64,000 nucleotides of DNA from positions 1-64,000 of the forward strand of contig CAZXON010000001.1 of the NCBI GenBank assembly GCA_964642385.1, in the 5' to 3' direction. The first letter of the stretch is position 1; each line of letters opens with the position of its first letter. Under the pieces are notes generated by a model that saw only the letters and a list, made by a program, of their open reading frames with translations, was not told the DNA's origin and did not search any database. Below are positions 32,360 through 44,364 of this stretch, piece after piece. Both the position numbers and the translations under genes were made by a program. The DNA is from JBDHUW01 sp964642385. GTDB lineage: Bacteria > Patescibacteriota > Gracilibacteria > Absconditabacterales > Absconditicoccaceae.

Positions 32360-34420
32360 TTATTTTTGAAAAATGGTTACGCCCGGATAGTACCTATCAA
32401 CAACTTGTTTAATTGTAGTTCCACTTGCTAAAATTATAGCAGCTCATTTTCCAGAAAGTCAAACTCAGTGACCTTCAAAATCGCCACTATCACACACACC
32501 AAGTGTGTCTTTTACTGATTGTAGATATGGGGTATCTTGCCATCATCGTCTTTCTTTCGCAGACCAGGTGAAACCAGCAGAACAATGGAAATAAGGCAAA
32601 ATTGGAAGTTTATTATCATATACAAGATATTGATTTTTTGTATTTTCAAGTGCTTTCGGCCAAGTTGTTGAGATTTTCTCCCATCCCGCTCCTAGATATT
32701 TTTGAAAAAAACGTGGATCATCTATAGCATTGTAGATTGCTTCTGAAGGGATAGATGGATGATTAATTGGACCTCAAATATAATACATAATATATGATTT
32801 AGACAAGAGTGCCAATAAGTCCGCCTTGGTTTGTGGCTCTTTATCAGATGCTTCTGCAATGCCACGCATGTAATTTTGGAAAGACACTAGATTTATAAGC
32901 TGAGGTTGTGTTTTCGTTTTTCATTCAAGATCTTTAGTTGGCCCATATGAAAACAACATTCCTTGTCTAAATACATTTAAACCAATACCATTTGAAGCGA
33001 CTCTTTTATAATTATTGATAGTTATAAACCCTGAACTTGTAGGAGTGTTATATACGCTCAATCCAAACATCTTAGTTTTTATTTTTTTTGTCGGAAGCGT
33101 GATATTAAACCGTCACCCAGTAGTTGCAGTTACCGATAATGTTTTTGTAATATGTAGTTTTGTATCATAACGTACTGCACAAGATGGCGCACACGTTATA
33201 TTCCACTCTTTTTGTTCAGATGCTTCATATAGTAAAACACGAACCAAACTTGCTTGTATTTTTTGTATATCTTGTATGGTTGAAGCTCATGAAAGTCTGG
33301 AAATTACGGAAGCGGATGGAGTGAATACGTGTGTATCCAGATAGTTAGATTTCAAAATATCTATGTTTGCATCACTTTGTATGAGATTTTGGGTTGGAGC
33401 TGTTCACAATTGCACATCCGTAGTTGGCAATAATGGGACAATAGTTTTGTTTCTTGAATGTGCTGGATTGTTTTGTGTTGATTGAACGGTCGTGATTTCC
33501 TTTGCTGTTGTAATAGAAGAAAATGTTGAGCTCTTTGCTAACTGTTCTGATATTTGCTTTCTTAAATTTGGCAACATAGCATAAAGATTTTCTCCTGGGC
33601 AAGCCGTGATACCCGCATCTTTATGTGAAGCAAATGTAGAATTGGATGTCGCAGTAACATACGGATATGCTGAGGATCATTTGAAATATGTTGTTGTACC
33701 ATTTGGATTTATAGTATATTTTTTCATAAGAGATGTTGAGAGTTTCACAAGTGAATCTAGTTGCCCTTGTGTTGGATTATTTTCTCACTGAAAGTTTCAA
33801 ACCAAAGATATACCCACACTATCAGTGTTATTCCAAGTAGCATGAGCTCAAACAACACCTGCTCAGCCAGCTCTTCATTCATAAATTCTACCGCTAGGCA
33901 TGATTACAAAATTATAGCCAATATCTCATCGTCACCTTGAGAACGCATGAAATTTATAAAGAGATTTCATGTAATCTTTTTCTTCTTGTGCTGTTATAGG
34001 AAGTTTTGTGGTTGTGGCTGTGTGATGAACTATCAGTTTATTCTTATGTGTCGCATATTGGAAATTCCACCATAGAGATTGTCAATTTTCGTTTTTTGTT
34101 ACACTATTTATAGTAAAAAATGAGGAATAGTTTTTCATGACATACTCATTTGCTATTCTTTTTTTTCTTTCTGATTCAGTTTCAGGAAGGTTTTTAGCCT
34201 CTTGTGCCGCTCGAGTTGCGAGCAATGCTTGATATTCTGCTCTATTTTCATATTTCCATGTTTCATCTGCTCCTCGATCTGTACGAGAAACATATAATAT
34301 TCAATCTAATCCCCATGAATTTTCTAAAGCTTGCGTCTTAGCTGGAAACAAAAACAAGACCAAAGATAAAACAAGAAAAGAAAATAGAATTTTATTATTA
34401 TTTATTAATATTTTTTTCAT
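32360..34420 (-). CDS. Secreted PGRP amidase fused to a SpoIID-like domain
   Basis: 686 residues. A signal peptide occupies residues 1-31 (ILFSFLVLSLVLFLFPAKTQA). The PGRP/Amidase_2 domain has KLIVHHTATTTK, GWDIGYNFVIMPSGRIYEGR, AHATWNNTDSVGISLVGNF and HKDAGITACPGENLY; the first and last supply zinc ligands. A Ser/Thr/Gln-rich linker follows, then a C-terminal SpoIID/LytB-like region with NYKRVASNGIGLNVFRQG, NYMRGIAEASDKEPQTKADL and EGHGVGLSGKGA. SpoIID is a lytic transglycosylase that acts on glycan strands denuded of peptides. Amidase and transglycosylase in one chain could act in succession. Confidence 0.88.
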
Positions 34421-34614
34421 ATTAGTTGCAAAATGAATACTAAAAGATATTCTTATACTATAAGAAAACATTCTATTGCGTCAAGTGGTTTCATAAAAAC
34501 GATCAAAAGATCAAAAAACAGTCTTTTACCATTCTAGATCATACAAACTGCCAAAAAAACAGGAAATACAGGATAATTAATCAAAGAAGAATTTATTTGG
34601 TTCCTATAAAAAAA

Positions 34615-35541
34615 ATGTTTGTGCACCTTCATTGACATAGTCAATTTTCACTTCTAGAAGCTATTTGATCTAGCAAGTCAATTATAGCGCGCCTGAAAGA
34701 ACTTGATACGCCTTACGCTCCAATTCAGGATTATAATTGAATGTACAATATTATTCCTCATTTTCAAATTTGCAAAAAAGAAAATGTTAAACCTATAATT
34801 TGAGTCGATTTAGCAATTCAGATAGAAACGCAAGGGAAATCTTTTACTCGTTCTCGTTATATCACTCTTCTTGCCAAAAACTATGATTGATATATCAATT
34901 TGTTAGAAATTGTCTCAAAAGCACAAATCACATCATGAATTAAGCCTCCGCATCTAACAATAACCAATTTCCCTGATACCAACAACAACATAATTGCACT
35001 CATAAATGGCTATGAAACGCCTATTGCAGACATGATAGAAAACGGTCGCAGCAAAGATGATCTTGTTGGGTTACTTAATTCATATAAAGAGGTTTTTTGA
35101 GAAGAAAATGTAATATTAGAAATAATTCCCCAAGACCCAAAAGAGAACCCACTTCTTGCCCAAACTAATAAAATAATCTGGCAACTCCACAAAACAACTT
35201 GAATACCAACAATAGCATCTGATAATTTTCATTATATCCTTGCTCAAGATAAAGAAGCATACGAGATAGCGCGTTGTATCAAAGACGCAAAACATATTTA
35301 TGATGAAGATAGAAGAAAAGTATTTGGAAAATTTCATATAATGTCTGAGGATGAAATGTACAACCAATGTTTGTTGAATGGATTCAAAAATGAAGAAGCT
35401 GAAGAGATGATCGAAACAACAGTTAAAATTGCCGATAAAATTGACATCAATATTGAGCTTAATAAACTTTTATTTCCCATTTATGAGAGTCCGGAAGAAA
35501 TCAAAAATTTATATGACAAATTTTTGACTAAAAACCAATAA
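34615..35541 (+). CDS. Stand-alone PHP domain of DnaE type
   Basis: 308 residues that align with the first 300 residues of DNA polymerase III alpha. MFVHLHGHSQFSLLEAI carries the metal-binding HxH pair. QDYNGMYNIIPHFQICKKENVKPIIGVDL, TLLAKNYDGYINLLEIVSKAQ, GEENVILEIIPQDP and TIASDNFHYI follow in the family order. It stops where DnaE goes on to the palm, fingers and tau-binding parts; these are absent here. PHP domains are metal-dependent phosphoesterases (proofreading or a structural role). It may be a free-standing nuclease or the N-terminal half of a split polymerase. The lexA-like gene follows 75 nt downstream. Confidence 0.82.
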
Positions 35542-35569
35542 TTATATTTTCCCCTTGCATTTTCTTATT

Positions 35570-35590
35570 GGGTATGTATATACCAGGTAT
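35570..35590. promoter_or_regulatory. Candidate operator upstream of the LexA-like gene
   Basis: GGTATGTATATACC is a perfect 5+4+5 palindrome about 35 nt before the start codon at 35617. It resembles the TGTATATACA element found elsewhere in the window. An autoregulatory operator is inferred, not shown. Confidence 0.4.
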
Positions 35591-35616
35591 ATTTTTACCG
35601 TATATTTTTGATTACC

Positions 35617-36210
35617 ATGGCAAAAGAAAAAGACAATAACCTCTACCTTCACAGAGTTCAACAATTAAAAAAATTTCATTATAAAGAAGACAGGCTCCCT
35701 TCTATAATTGAAATGAGATGATTGTTTCATGTATCCTCACAATCAGCAGTGCAATCATTTCTCGTAAGAATGGTAGAAGATGGCCTTGTTAGAAAAGATG
35801 GTAAAGCATATCTCCCTACAGATGAATTAATAGGTATTTCTGCTCGAGATGATGCAAGAGGCGGAACGGCGACAGTTGTAAAAGATGCAGAAAAACAGCA
35901 AATTGTTTTGGCAAAATATTTAGTTGATGATCCACTTTCTACCAGATTTGCAAAAGTAAGTGGCAATAGTATGGAGTGAGCTGGAATTGTTGATGGCGAT
36001 TTTGTGGTTGTAGATACAGCAAAACAAGCACATTTAGGAGACATAGTTTTTGTAATAACATTTGAATGAGAGCGCCTTGTTAAATTTTACGAAAAAAACA
36101 TCAGGGGATCTCTTGTATTAAGATCAGCAAATCCAGAATTTCCCGACATACCAGTAGAAGAACACATGGAAATTTGATGAGTAGTAATTGGTAGTTTTAG
36201 AAGGTTTTAA
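35617..36210 (+). CDS. LexA-like self-cleaving transcriptional repressor
   Basis: 197 residues. The N-terminal winged helix includes LPSIIEMRGLFHVSSQSAVQ and LVRMVEDGLVRKDGKAYLP. The C-terminal S24 domain has the nucleophile in SGNSMEGAGIVDGD (S118) and the general-base lysine in RLVKFYEK (K156). The 38-residue spacing equals that of E. coli LexA (S119/K156). The cleavage-site region precedes S118 but is not a clear Ala-Gly. LexA represses SOS genes until RecA-ssDNA induces its self-cleavage. A palindrome precedes the gene. The PHP-domain gene upstream is a plausible co-regulated partner. Confidence 0.88.
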
Positions 36211-36214
36211 TATA

Positions 36215-36372
36215 CGACTCTGAACGAGGATCTTTTATCAGCTTGCAGAAAGAGAAGAGAAGAAGTGGTACGTGGTAATTATGAATTATTAATTATGAAT
36301 TGAAAACCCTCCTTATTATTAACCATTAATAATTAATCATTATTATATGTTAATTTTTTCTATAATCTAAAT
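36215..36372 (+). repeat. Dispersed repeat, copy 3, with AT-rich module
   Basis: The 5' module CTCTGAACGAGGATCTTTTATC...AGAAGAAGTGG (36215-36270) is followed by ATTAAT-rich DNA like that after copy 2, and ends with the common TTTTCTATAATCTAAA tail. It lies between the convergent lexA-like and glycosyltransferase genes. Confidence 0.7.
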
Positions 36373-36378
36373 AGAAAC

Positions 36379-37389
36379 TTATTTTTTCTTTTTCGCTTTG
36401 GTTACCTTAGCAGACCATCATTTTCGCATACCTTGCCAGTATCAATGTAACGTTTCCCAGCGTTGTTTACGACCATGCAAGATGATAAAAAACATTGTCA
36501 TCATACTTGTTACTGGAAATGCAAAACATATAAAAAGAATTTTTTTATAAAAACTTGCGTTTTTTCTAACAAACAAAACACGGTTTTTAGCTTTTTGAAA
36601 TGCAGATTTTGGATTAGCCAAAAAAGATTTTTCTAGCCTTGTCTTCTCTCTTTCCATATGATATATTCTATTCGATTTACTTACATACAAAGGCATACCA
36701 GATCTTGTAACACGATATGCGAAATCTAGATCCTCGAAAACAAATCACATATCTTCATCAAAAGGAAAACTTTCAAAAATATTTTTTTCTGCGAACAAGC
36801 TATTACCTCAAATAGCCGCAACTCTAGTGTAATATTCAGTTTCTTTGTAAAAAGGTGCCGCACGGAAAAAAGGACGAAATATTTTCACAACAATATTTTT
36901 CCAACCACCAAATATTACGGGTTCTGGCCATCATAATGAAAAATGAAAAGCTTTTATACCACGAGATTGAATACGATCAGTATCACGTCGCATTATTATT
37001 GGAGAATATAATATTTTATCTTGGCATGTGTTGCTAAATTTATCATACTCTTCTAAACTCCTCCAAAAAAATTTTGAATCAAAGAAATTATCATCATCTA
37101 AAAAATATACATACTCTGAGGAAACCAATGAACGACCTAAATTTCTAGCAAAACTAACATTATCTGTTAAATTCTTTTCATGTGGAATTTGTTTCCACAT
37201 AATCGTTTTTGAAAATTCATCTGGTAGATCAGCAATAAGTTCACTTTTTAGATCTTCAAAAGAAACTCATGAGCCATTTATTATCAAAATACATGAATTA
37301 GGTTTTAAGGTCTGTTCATTTATACAACGCAAGATCCTTTTTAGGTTCGATATATTCCCCCTAGTAGGTATGACCACATCAAAATCCAT
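36379..37389 (-). CDS. Family 2 glycosyltransferase
   Basis: 336 residues. The N-terminus MDFDVVIPTRGNISNLKRIL and YVYFLDDDNFFDSKFFW (the DxD motif in LDDDN) are classic GT-A features. GGNSLFAEKNIFESFPFDEDMGFVFEDLDFAYRV is the usual acceptor-side block. A C-terminal hydrophobic segment (ILFICFAFPVTSMMTMFFIIL) and a basic tail suggest peripheral membrane anchoring. It would add sugars to surface polysaccharide or glycoprotein. Donor and acceptor are not readable from the sequence. It is followed by repeat copy 3. Confidence 0.88.
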
Positions 37390-37456
37390 ACTTATAAAAA
37401 GAATATAAAAAATATATATAAGCAATTATAGAAAAATCTTTGTTCTTTACAAGAAA

Positions 37457-40400
37457 TTATATTTCATTTGTTTTTTCTGAAGTTGTGGATAGTGGGTCTG
37501 ATCAACTACTATCTGGTGAAGACGCAACAGTGGTATTATTTAACGGCTTTTCTTTATCCGGTTTAGATTCTTGGATAGCATCATTCTCTTGAAGATTCAA
37601 TATTTTATCTGTTAAGGTGGTGCTTTCTGATGCTTCTTCTGTGGGAGAGCTTTTTTCTGATGTGTCGTCTGATTCGATTACTCAGGATTCACTACTGTTA
37701 TTTGTTGTTTCTTTTCCGTTTTCCTCTCAAGTATCACTAGGCATTTCATCTTCATCAAAGATTCCTAATCTTGCTTTTGTTTCTGCTTCGACATATTCTC
37801 TTTTGCGTCAGTATTTTTTTGCACTATATTCTTGTAAAATAGTTGCTGTTTTGCTACTTTTATAATCTTGTGTCCAAAGAGTATTCATGCTAAATACACG
37901 GGAAGTAGCATTGTTTATGTTTAATTTACAGTATACCTTATAATTAGAAATACCAACAATATCTTGTGCGCTGAGGACTGGTGCGTATTCTTTTTCTAAA
38001 AATTCAGCATCTGGTGCTCAGATTTTAAATGACTGCATCGTTCAAACGTTACCAAAAACAGCGTCTTTCACTGACTTCTTCCCACCTGCAGTTTCTCAAA
38101 TATTATTTGAACCTCATCAATCTAGCTGCGCTATATATTGATGTGCCATTATAAGTGATAGATGATATTTACGAGCTTCTGATAGTATATCTGCGAAGGT
38201 ATTTGTAACAAAATTTTGAAACTCATCGACATATAAAAAGAAATCCCTACGTTGATCTTCTTCAACATCGCCACGAGACATCGCTGCATTGTAAATATTC
38301 GCAACCAATATCATTCCAAGTAATTGAGCATTAAGTTCTCCTATTTTACCTTTAGAAAGATTTACTAAAAGTATTTTTCCCTCATCCATAACTTGTCTAA
38401 AATCAAAAGCTGATTTTGTTTGACCAATAATATTCCTAATCAAACTATTAGTATTAAATGAAACGAATTTAGAGGTGAAGTATGGTATAATTTCTTGTTT
38501 TTCTCTGTCACCCATTGCCTGATATGTTTTCTCCCAGAAGTTTCTTACGACAGGATTTTTTAGATTTTTTGTTTTTTGTTCTCTAAATACATCATCTGTA
38601 AATAGTCTCGGTACATCAAGTAAAGTAGCGGGATCTTCTAAGTCTTCTAGTAAAGTTAAACTTCCAAACTTAAAATATTCTTGAATACGTGGTCAAAATA
38701 TTTCTGGTCAAAACATTTTTAAAAACATCTCAGTTGCATCATTTACGACACGGTCTGCTTGATCAACAGAACTTATGTCATATAGATTTAATCACATTGG
38801 GCGCTCTTCATTTCCAGCATCAAAATAGATTACATCACGAGCTCTTTCTCTTGGAATATATTGTAGTATGCTTTCTACAAGATCGCCATGAGGATCTATA
38901 ACACAACACCCATCTCAATTCCAAATATCCTGTCTAGCTAGAGAATCAATAAATACCGACTTACCTCAACCAGATTTTCATATTATATAATGATGTCTAC
39001 TTCTGTCTTTTTTCTTCATATATACAGGTATATATTCATTTCTATGAACATTAATTCAAAGCAAAACACCATCTTTGAAAACACGAAGTCCTTTTTTTAT
39101 TGTCTTTTTTGTGGTTTTTATTTTTTTGATTCAATCTTTTATGACGATTTCTCATCATGTAGGTATCGATTGCCCTTCAGTAAAATCAGAAAAAACATCT
39201 TCTTCAACTTCTTTTTCTCACACAGCCCAATGTTTTTCATTTTCAAAAAGTTTAGATATATTTCATCATAAATATTCTTCTGCAATTGTACCAGTTAATA
39301 TGTAATCAGTTGGCTCCTTCAATTCTGGAAGATTATCTGGACTAGCCAACATTTTGTAATCTAGCCATTTTATAATTGGTGAACGATTATAAATCCCATC
39401 AGGATAGTGAAATAATGAAGTTAGTACATTCGGAGTTGTCACATTTTTACGAGAAAAGAAATGTGGAAGTTGAAAATTTGCAGCGAATCTCCAAAGTGGT
39501 TTAAAAAGTCCCCCTAATGCATCAGTAATAAATTCATTATTATCTAACTCGTTATTAAATTCGTCACGATAAATTGTAAAAACACTTACCATATTATCCA
39601 AATTAGACTCTGGACGATCTATTTCATCCGATGAAGATATAAGAAAAATTCAAGTACTAAAAGCATGCTTTCCTGCTTCCTCACCCATAATATTTAACGC
39701 TTCCTCTTCTGCTTTTGTCATACGAACCATATCTTTTCCTCACTCTTCCAAAACTTGTCAATCTGGTCATTTTCTTTTTGTGCTACCGGAAATCAAAAAT
39801 TGTACCAGGGTCCACGGAAACAAAAGTATTTTTTTGATTATATTTCCTCATCATTGTACATAAAACTTCTCTCTTCTATACAGTCACCTCGCCCGCTTTT
39901 GTGCGTTTTTATTAAATTTTTCTCATATAGGTTTAATTGGAATTATAATTGAAAATGTATCTTCAGAGCTCATTTTACCCATCGTATCAATAATATTATT
40001 TAATGGGTCATCTGGCATTTGTTTATATGTTTTGATAGGAAAAACAGAGTTTTTTTTAGTAGCCATAACGGTAATACTATTATGTTTTTTACCGAAAAAA
40101 TTTGGTTTTTTAGCAACGAATTCAATAGATGCATCAGGAAATTGGGCTGCAATACCAGATTCTACAATGTTTCTATACTCTGGGTAAACAGAAACTAAAA
40201 ATCTTAGTAATCATTTCTCATAATGTAAAATAAATGTGACTTTAGGCTTATGAAATATTTTCCTCATAATACTTTCTACAAATGATGATTGTCCTAATTT
40301 ATGTAATGCATCAAAAACTTGCCCCATACGTGAAATTTTTTCTTTCATATCTTTTGCAACATCTTTTCATTGTTCACGAGAGATCTTGTCGTCGCCACGC

Positions 40401-40846
40401 GGTAGTGTAACCTGTAAAAAAACACTTCTATGGGCATTTAGGACGTCATACAGAAACTCAAAAAAATAATCTAAAAATTTGATTAAGATTATTCCTAGAA
40501 GAACGCCTCAAACTACATATCATCATAAGGTCAATCCCTCATTCCAATTATCAGGGAAAAAATTCTGTTTATTCGGTGTTGTGGTAACCACTGTGGAACG
40601 CCCAGTTGATTGTATATCCCCTGTGGTTCATACTATACCAGTATCAATTGCCCCAGTAACCGGTTGCTGTTTTAAATCAATATTTTTGACATATTCAAAT
40701 GCCTTGCCAAGTCACCCCATTTGATCATAGCAAGATGATTGCTCCGAACCCCATGCTTTCTGCGTCAATGAAGAAATTTGCCCTTTAAGCTCAGGATTTA
40801 ACAATAGCGTATTTTGAAGATTTTGTTTACAGTTTTGTAGGTCCAT
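37457..40846 (-). CDS. VirD4/TraG-like type IV secretion coupling ATPase
   Basis: 1129 residues. Membrane segments lie near the N-terminus (GGYVVGGVLLGIILIKFL, about residues 95-125). The ATPase has Walker A GKSGGGKS (K629) within HYIIGKSGGGKSVF, Walker B FFLYVDEFQNF (D874, E875) and GDGCCVIDPHGDLVESIL, with TraG-like SLIMAHQYIAQLD. The C-terminal tail is Ser/Glu/Thr-rich and disordered. Such proteins push DNA or protein through an envelope channel; related large ATPases without other T4SS parts are common in candidate phyla radiation genomes. No relaxase, VirB4 or pilin lies nearby in the window. Confidence 0.82.
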
Positions 40847-40954
40847 AAGACTATTATAGAGATATTTTTATTTTGCTCAACTATTTGAGATTACTAGTCT
40901 GTATAAAAGCATATTTTACAACCATTTTGACTTTTTGATTATATAGTTAATGCG

Positions 40955-42112
40955 TTATTGCTTTCAAACTTTTCCAATTGCTTCCGCTATTACATCTGCG
41001 ATGCCAGGCATAAATGGAGAAGGAATAATTTGTTCTTGGCCTACATTAGCCACTAAACCAGAAAGAGCATAGGCTGCAGCCAAAAAATGTCCCTCCGTAA
41101 ATTGCGGGATACGATATTTTAGCGCTCCTTTAAACATTCAAGGAAAGACAAGAACATTATTTACTTGGTTTGGGTAATCAGAACGACCAGTTGCGATTAT
41201 ATATGCTCATCATTCCTTGGCTTCTTCTGGGCTTATTTCGGGATTTGGATTACTCATTGCGAAAACAATTGGTTTTTCAGCCATATTTTTTATATCAGAA
41301 CGATCAATAATATTGGGTTGAGAAAGTCACAAAAAAACATCTGCTCATTTGATAACCTCATGAATATCGCCTTGTTCATCATGTAGGTTATAAGGAGTTA
41401 GCTTATCTTTGTAAGGATTCATACCATCAGCTCTCCCCTTATAAATTGCTCCCTTAGTATCCACAAGAATCATGTGTTTTACTCACCATGTTACAAGAAG
41501 GTTTGCTATTGCTATTCCAGCAGATCATGCGCCAGACATAACAACTTTTATATTCTCTTTTTCTTTGCCCACAACTTTCAATGCGTTTATTAGAGCAGCC
41601 AATGTAACAATAGCAGTACCATGTTGATCATCATGGAAAACTGGTATATTTAGATTCTTTTTTAACTCCTCTTCTACGTAAAAACAATTTGGTGCTTTAA
41701 TATCTTCAAGATTTATTCCCCCGAAAGTTGGAGCAATGCCTTGGACTATTTTAATTATTTCATCTGGATCTTGTGTACTAAGGACTATTGGCACTGCATC
41801 TACTCATCCAAATTTTTTGAAAAGAATTGCTTTTCATTCCATAACAGGAAGCCCAGCCAGTCAACCAATATTTCCCAATCCCAGGACAGCAGTCCCATCA
41901 GAAACCACCGCAATAGTCCTAGATTTCCATGTGTATTCGTAAGCTTTTTCAGGATCTTTTAGAATTTCTAAGCAAGGAGCTGCCACTCATGGAGAATAAT
42001 AAGTAGAGAGGTCATCTCTATTTTCTAGAGGGACTGTACTTTCCATGCTTAATTTTCAATGATATTTCTTATGCTCTTGCAAAGATAGCTCTCCATAATT
42101 TTTTGTTGCCAT
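40955..42112 (-). CDS. NAD(P)-dependent malic enzyme
   Basis: 385 residues. STYYSPGVAAPCLEI, GLGNIGGLAGLPVMEGKA (with TGA-Gly), IPVFHDDQHGTAIVT and VMSGAGSAGIAIANLL (the NAD-binding loop) are the malic enzyme signatures. It ends with IADVIAEAIGKV and two further residues. The enzyme oxidatively decarboxylates malate to pyruvate, giving NAD(P)H. The length fits the short bacterial form without a PTA domain. The deformylase gene lies upstream in the same direction, its stop 25 nt before this start. Confidence 0.93.
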
Positions 42113-42137
42113 AAATATATATCTATAAAATAAATAA

Positions 42138-42662
42138 TTATTTTTTCTTTACCATCCTTTTTATGTACCCCTCGGCACTCATTAATTTTTTGTAATCAGT
42201 AATTTTTTCAATAAAAGACACTCACTGCAAGTGATCATACTCATGTTGAATAACTCTATTCAAAAGACCATCTGCTTTTAGAGAGAACGACTCTCAATAT
42301 TCATCACATGCTTTAATAATAATTTTTTTGGTTCTTTTTACAGGTCAAAATAATTTTGAATAAGCAACACTTCAACATCACTCATACATAACCACCTCTT
42401 GTTTCGATTTTCGTATAATATTCGGATTTACAAAAACCCTTAATTGATCTATATATTTAAGTTTTTTTCTAAATTTTGTTACAAATACTTGCATTGAAAT
42501 TCAAATTTGATTGGATGATATTCAAATCAAGTTTTGTGCTCTCATTGTATCAGTTAAATTATTTGTTGTTTTTGTGGTTTCTTGGAAAAGTGTTTTTTTA
42601 ACTTTCTTAGCCTTTTTAGACAATAGCGGATTACCCATTTGGGTAATATTATGAATTATCAT
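42138..42662 (-). CDS. Peptide deformylase
   Basis: 174 residues. The three motifs are present in altered form: GISSNQIGI (GxGxAAxQ usual), EGCGSVA (EGCLSVP usual, with the zinc Cys retained and a TGA-Gly in place of Leu), and QHEYDHLQG (HExxH with both zinc His and the catalytic Glu). The enzyme removes the N-formyl group from nascent proteins. The altered motif 2 may change specificity but does not remove metal ligands. It probably forms an operon with the malic enzyme gene. Confidence 0.88.
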
Positions 42663-42701
42663 AGATAATATAAACAAAATAAATTAGATGTATATTGGAT
42701 T

Positions 42702-43640
42702 TTATTTTTTATTTGCCAACCATCTTTCTGCATCTAAAGCCGCTATACAACCGCTTCCCGCAGAAGTGATCGCTTGACGATACGTGTAATCTTGTACATC
42801 TCATGCGGCGAACACTCATTCTACTGAAGTAAACGAAGTTCAAGGTTTTGTAATGATATACCCTGTTTCATTCAGATTTATTTGGCCATTAAGAAATGAT
42901 GTATTTGGCGTGTGTCAGATTGCGTAAAACAATCAACTTGCGCTGATATATTGGCGTTCTATAGTTTTTACATTTTCAATAGTTAACCCCGTCATAACTG
43001 AATCATCTCCTTGGACAGAAATGAGTACTGTATTTCGTATTATCTGGATTTTATCATTTGCCAAAACCCTTTCTTGCATTGCTTTTGAAGCACGCATTTC
43101 ATCACGACGGATGAGCATAATCACCTTAGATGCAAATTTTGTGAGATATAATGCCTCTTCACAAGCAACATCACCTCATCAAACAACAACCAAAATTTTA
43201 TCACGATACATTGGCAATCCTCAATCACATACTGCGCAGGCTGAAATTCACTTCTGTCGGTAGTCGTCTTCCCCAGGCACTCACATACGTTTTGCAGTCG
43301 CACCAGTCGCAATTATTATCGCCTTTGTTTGAATCGACTCAGATCATACATGCACTGTAAACGGCCAAACTGAAAGATCGACACTATCAACAGTTTCCGT
43401 TTTTATTCTTGCTCAAGAATGGAGAGATTGATCTCTCATTTTCATCATCAAATCATATCCCAAAATAGATGTATATCATGGAAAATTTTCTACCTCAGTA
43501 GTTGTAGTAAGCTGGCCTCACGCTGCTACTCATCATGCTAATAATCATTCAAACATGATGGGATGTAAATCTGCTCTTGCGGTGTAAATCGCTGCAGTAT
43601 TTCCTGCTGGACCTCATCAGATAATAACAACGTTTTCCAT
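42702..43640 (-). CDS. trxB: Thioredoxin reductase
   Basis: 312 residues. The N-terminus NVVIIGGGPAGNTAAIYTARA is the FAD-binding GxGxxG motif. The redox motif is CAVCDG (the canonical CAxC). VVVGGGDVACEEALYLTKFAS binds NADPH, and the C-terminus has GVFAAGDVQDYTYRQAITSAGSG. The enzyme uses NADPH to reduce thioredoxin. It heads the minus-strand run deformylase-malic enzyme, 39 nt upstream of the deformylase start. Thioredoxin itself is not encoded in the window. Confidence 0.95.
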
Positions 43641-43853
43641 ATAAAATATATTAGCAAATAAATCATATTTAATGTATACAGATACAATTTTTTAATACAA
43701 CATAATTAATTAACTAGTGATTTTATTTTGAAAGAGAAAAAGCAAATAATGAATAGATTATTTTAAAATCGAGCCACGAAAATACTTACATAGATATTTT
43801 TGGCTACAAGCTGCCATATTTAAAAAATCCCCATCCTTGAGGACGAAGACTTT

Positions 43854-43929
43854 TGGTGGGTCTGCGGGGATTCGAACCCCGGACCAGTGGCTTAAGAGGC
43901 CATTGCTCTACCGACTGAGCTACAAACCC
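43854..43929 (-). tRNA. tRNA-Lys (anticodon CTT)
   Basis: Minus strand. The acceptor GGGTTTG pairs with CAGACCC (one G-U). The D-stem is GCTC/GAGC, the anticodon loop CTCTTAA with anticodon CTT, and the T-arm CGGGG/CCCCG. Discriminator A and an encoded CCA complete it. It reads AAG. Confidence 0.93.
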
Positions 43930-44059
43930 ATAATTTCTCGTATTATACTTAAAGTTAAGTATTTAATAAGTTTATCATCAGAAATATTTTATCTAAAATT
44001 GATACGTTTACAGATGATATGGAATCAAGATGTGAATTCAACAAAAAACAAAAGATTTT

Positions 44060-44314
44060 TTATATTCAGGATTGACCATCAGAGATATATATAACACGTG
44101 TTGGACATGCCTCCGATGCTTCTTTATTAGCTAACAATTGATCTTCGTCAATTTGCCCTACCATAAAATCATTGGATTTCCATTCTGCTCATACTAATGT
44201 TGCTAAGCCGTCATCCTGAGACATTGTCCAATTTTCGGGCGCAATTAAGGCACAAGAAGCGCATCATATACAATCTCAACGTTTATGTCTAACGGTAATT
44301 TTCTTTAATCACAT
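44060..44314 (-). CDS. Small ferredoxin
   Basis: 84 residues. The cluster motif CIGCASC (residues 15-21, with a TGA-Gly) and the later CPTRVIYI give a CxxCxxC...CP pattern of a monocluster [4Fe-4S] or [3Fe-4S] ferredoxin. It carries electrons for an unidentified partner; thioredoxin reductase is the nearest redox gene. The start ATG at 44312-44314 matches the usual length. It precedes the 12-bp tandem repeat on the other side of a short spacer. Confidence 0.85.
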
Positions 44315-44364
44315 GCTGTCCTTATATGTAAAATAATAAAAATGCATTAACGACGTATTTATTG

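Noticed and set aside
33372..33602. Minus-strand frame of 76 residues
   Set aside because: Shadow of the PGRP-SpoIID gene in another frame.
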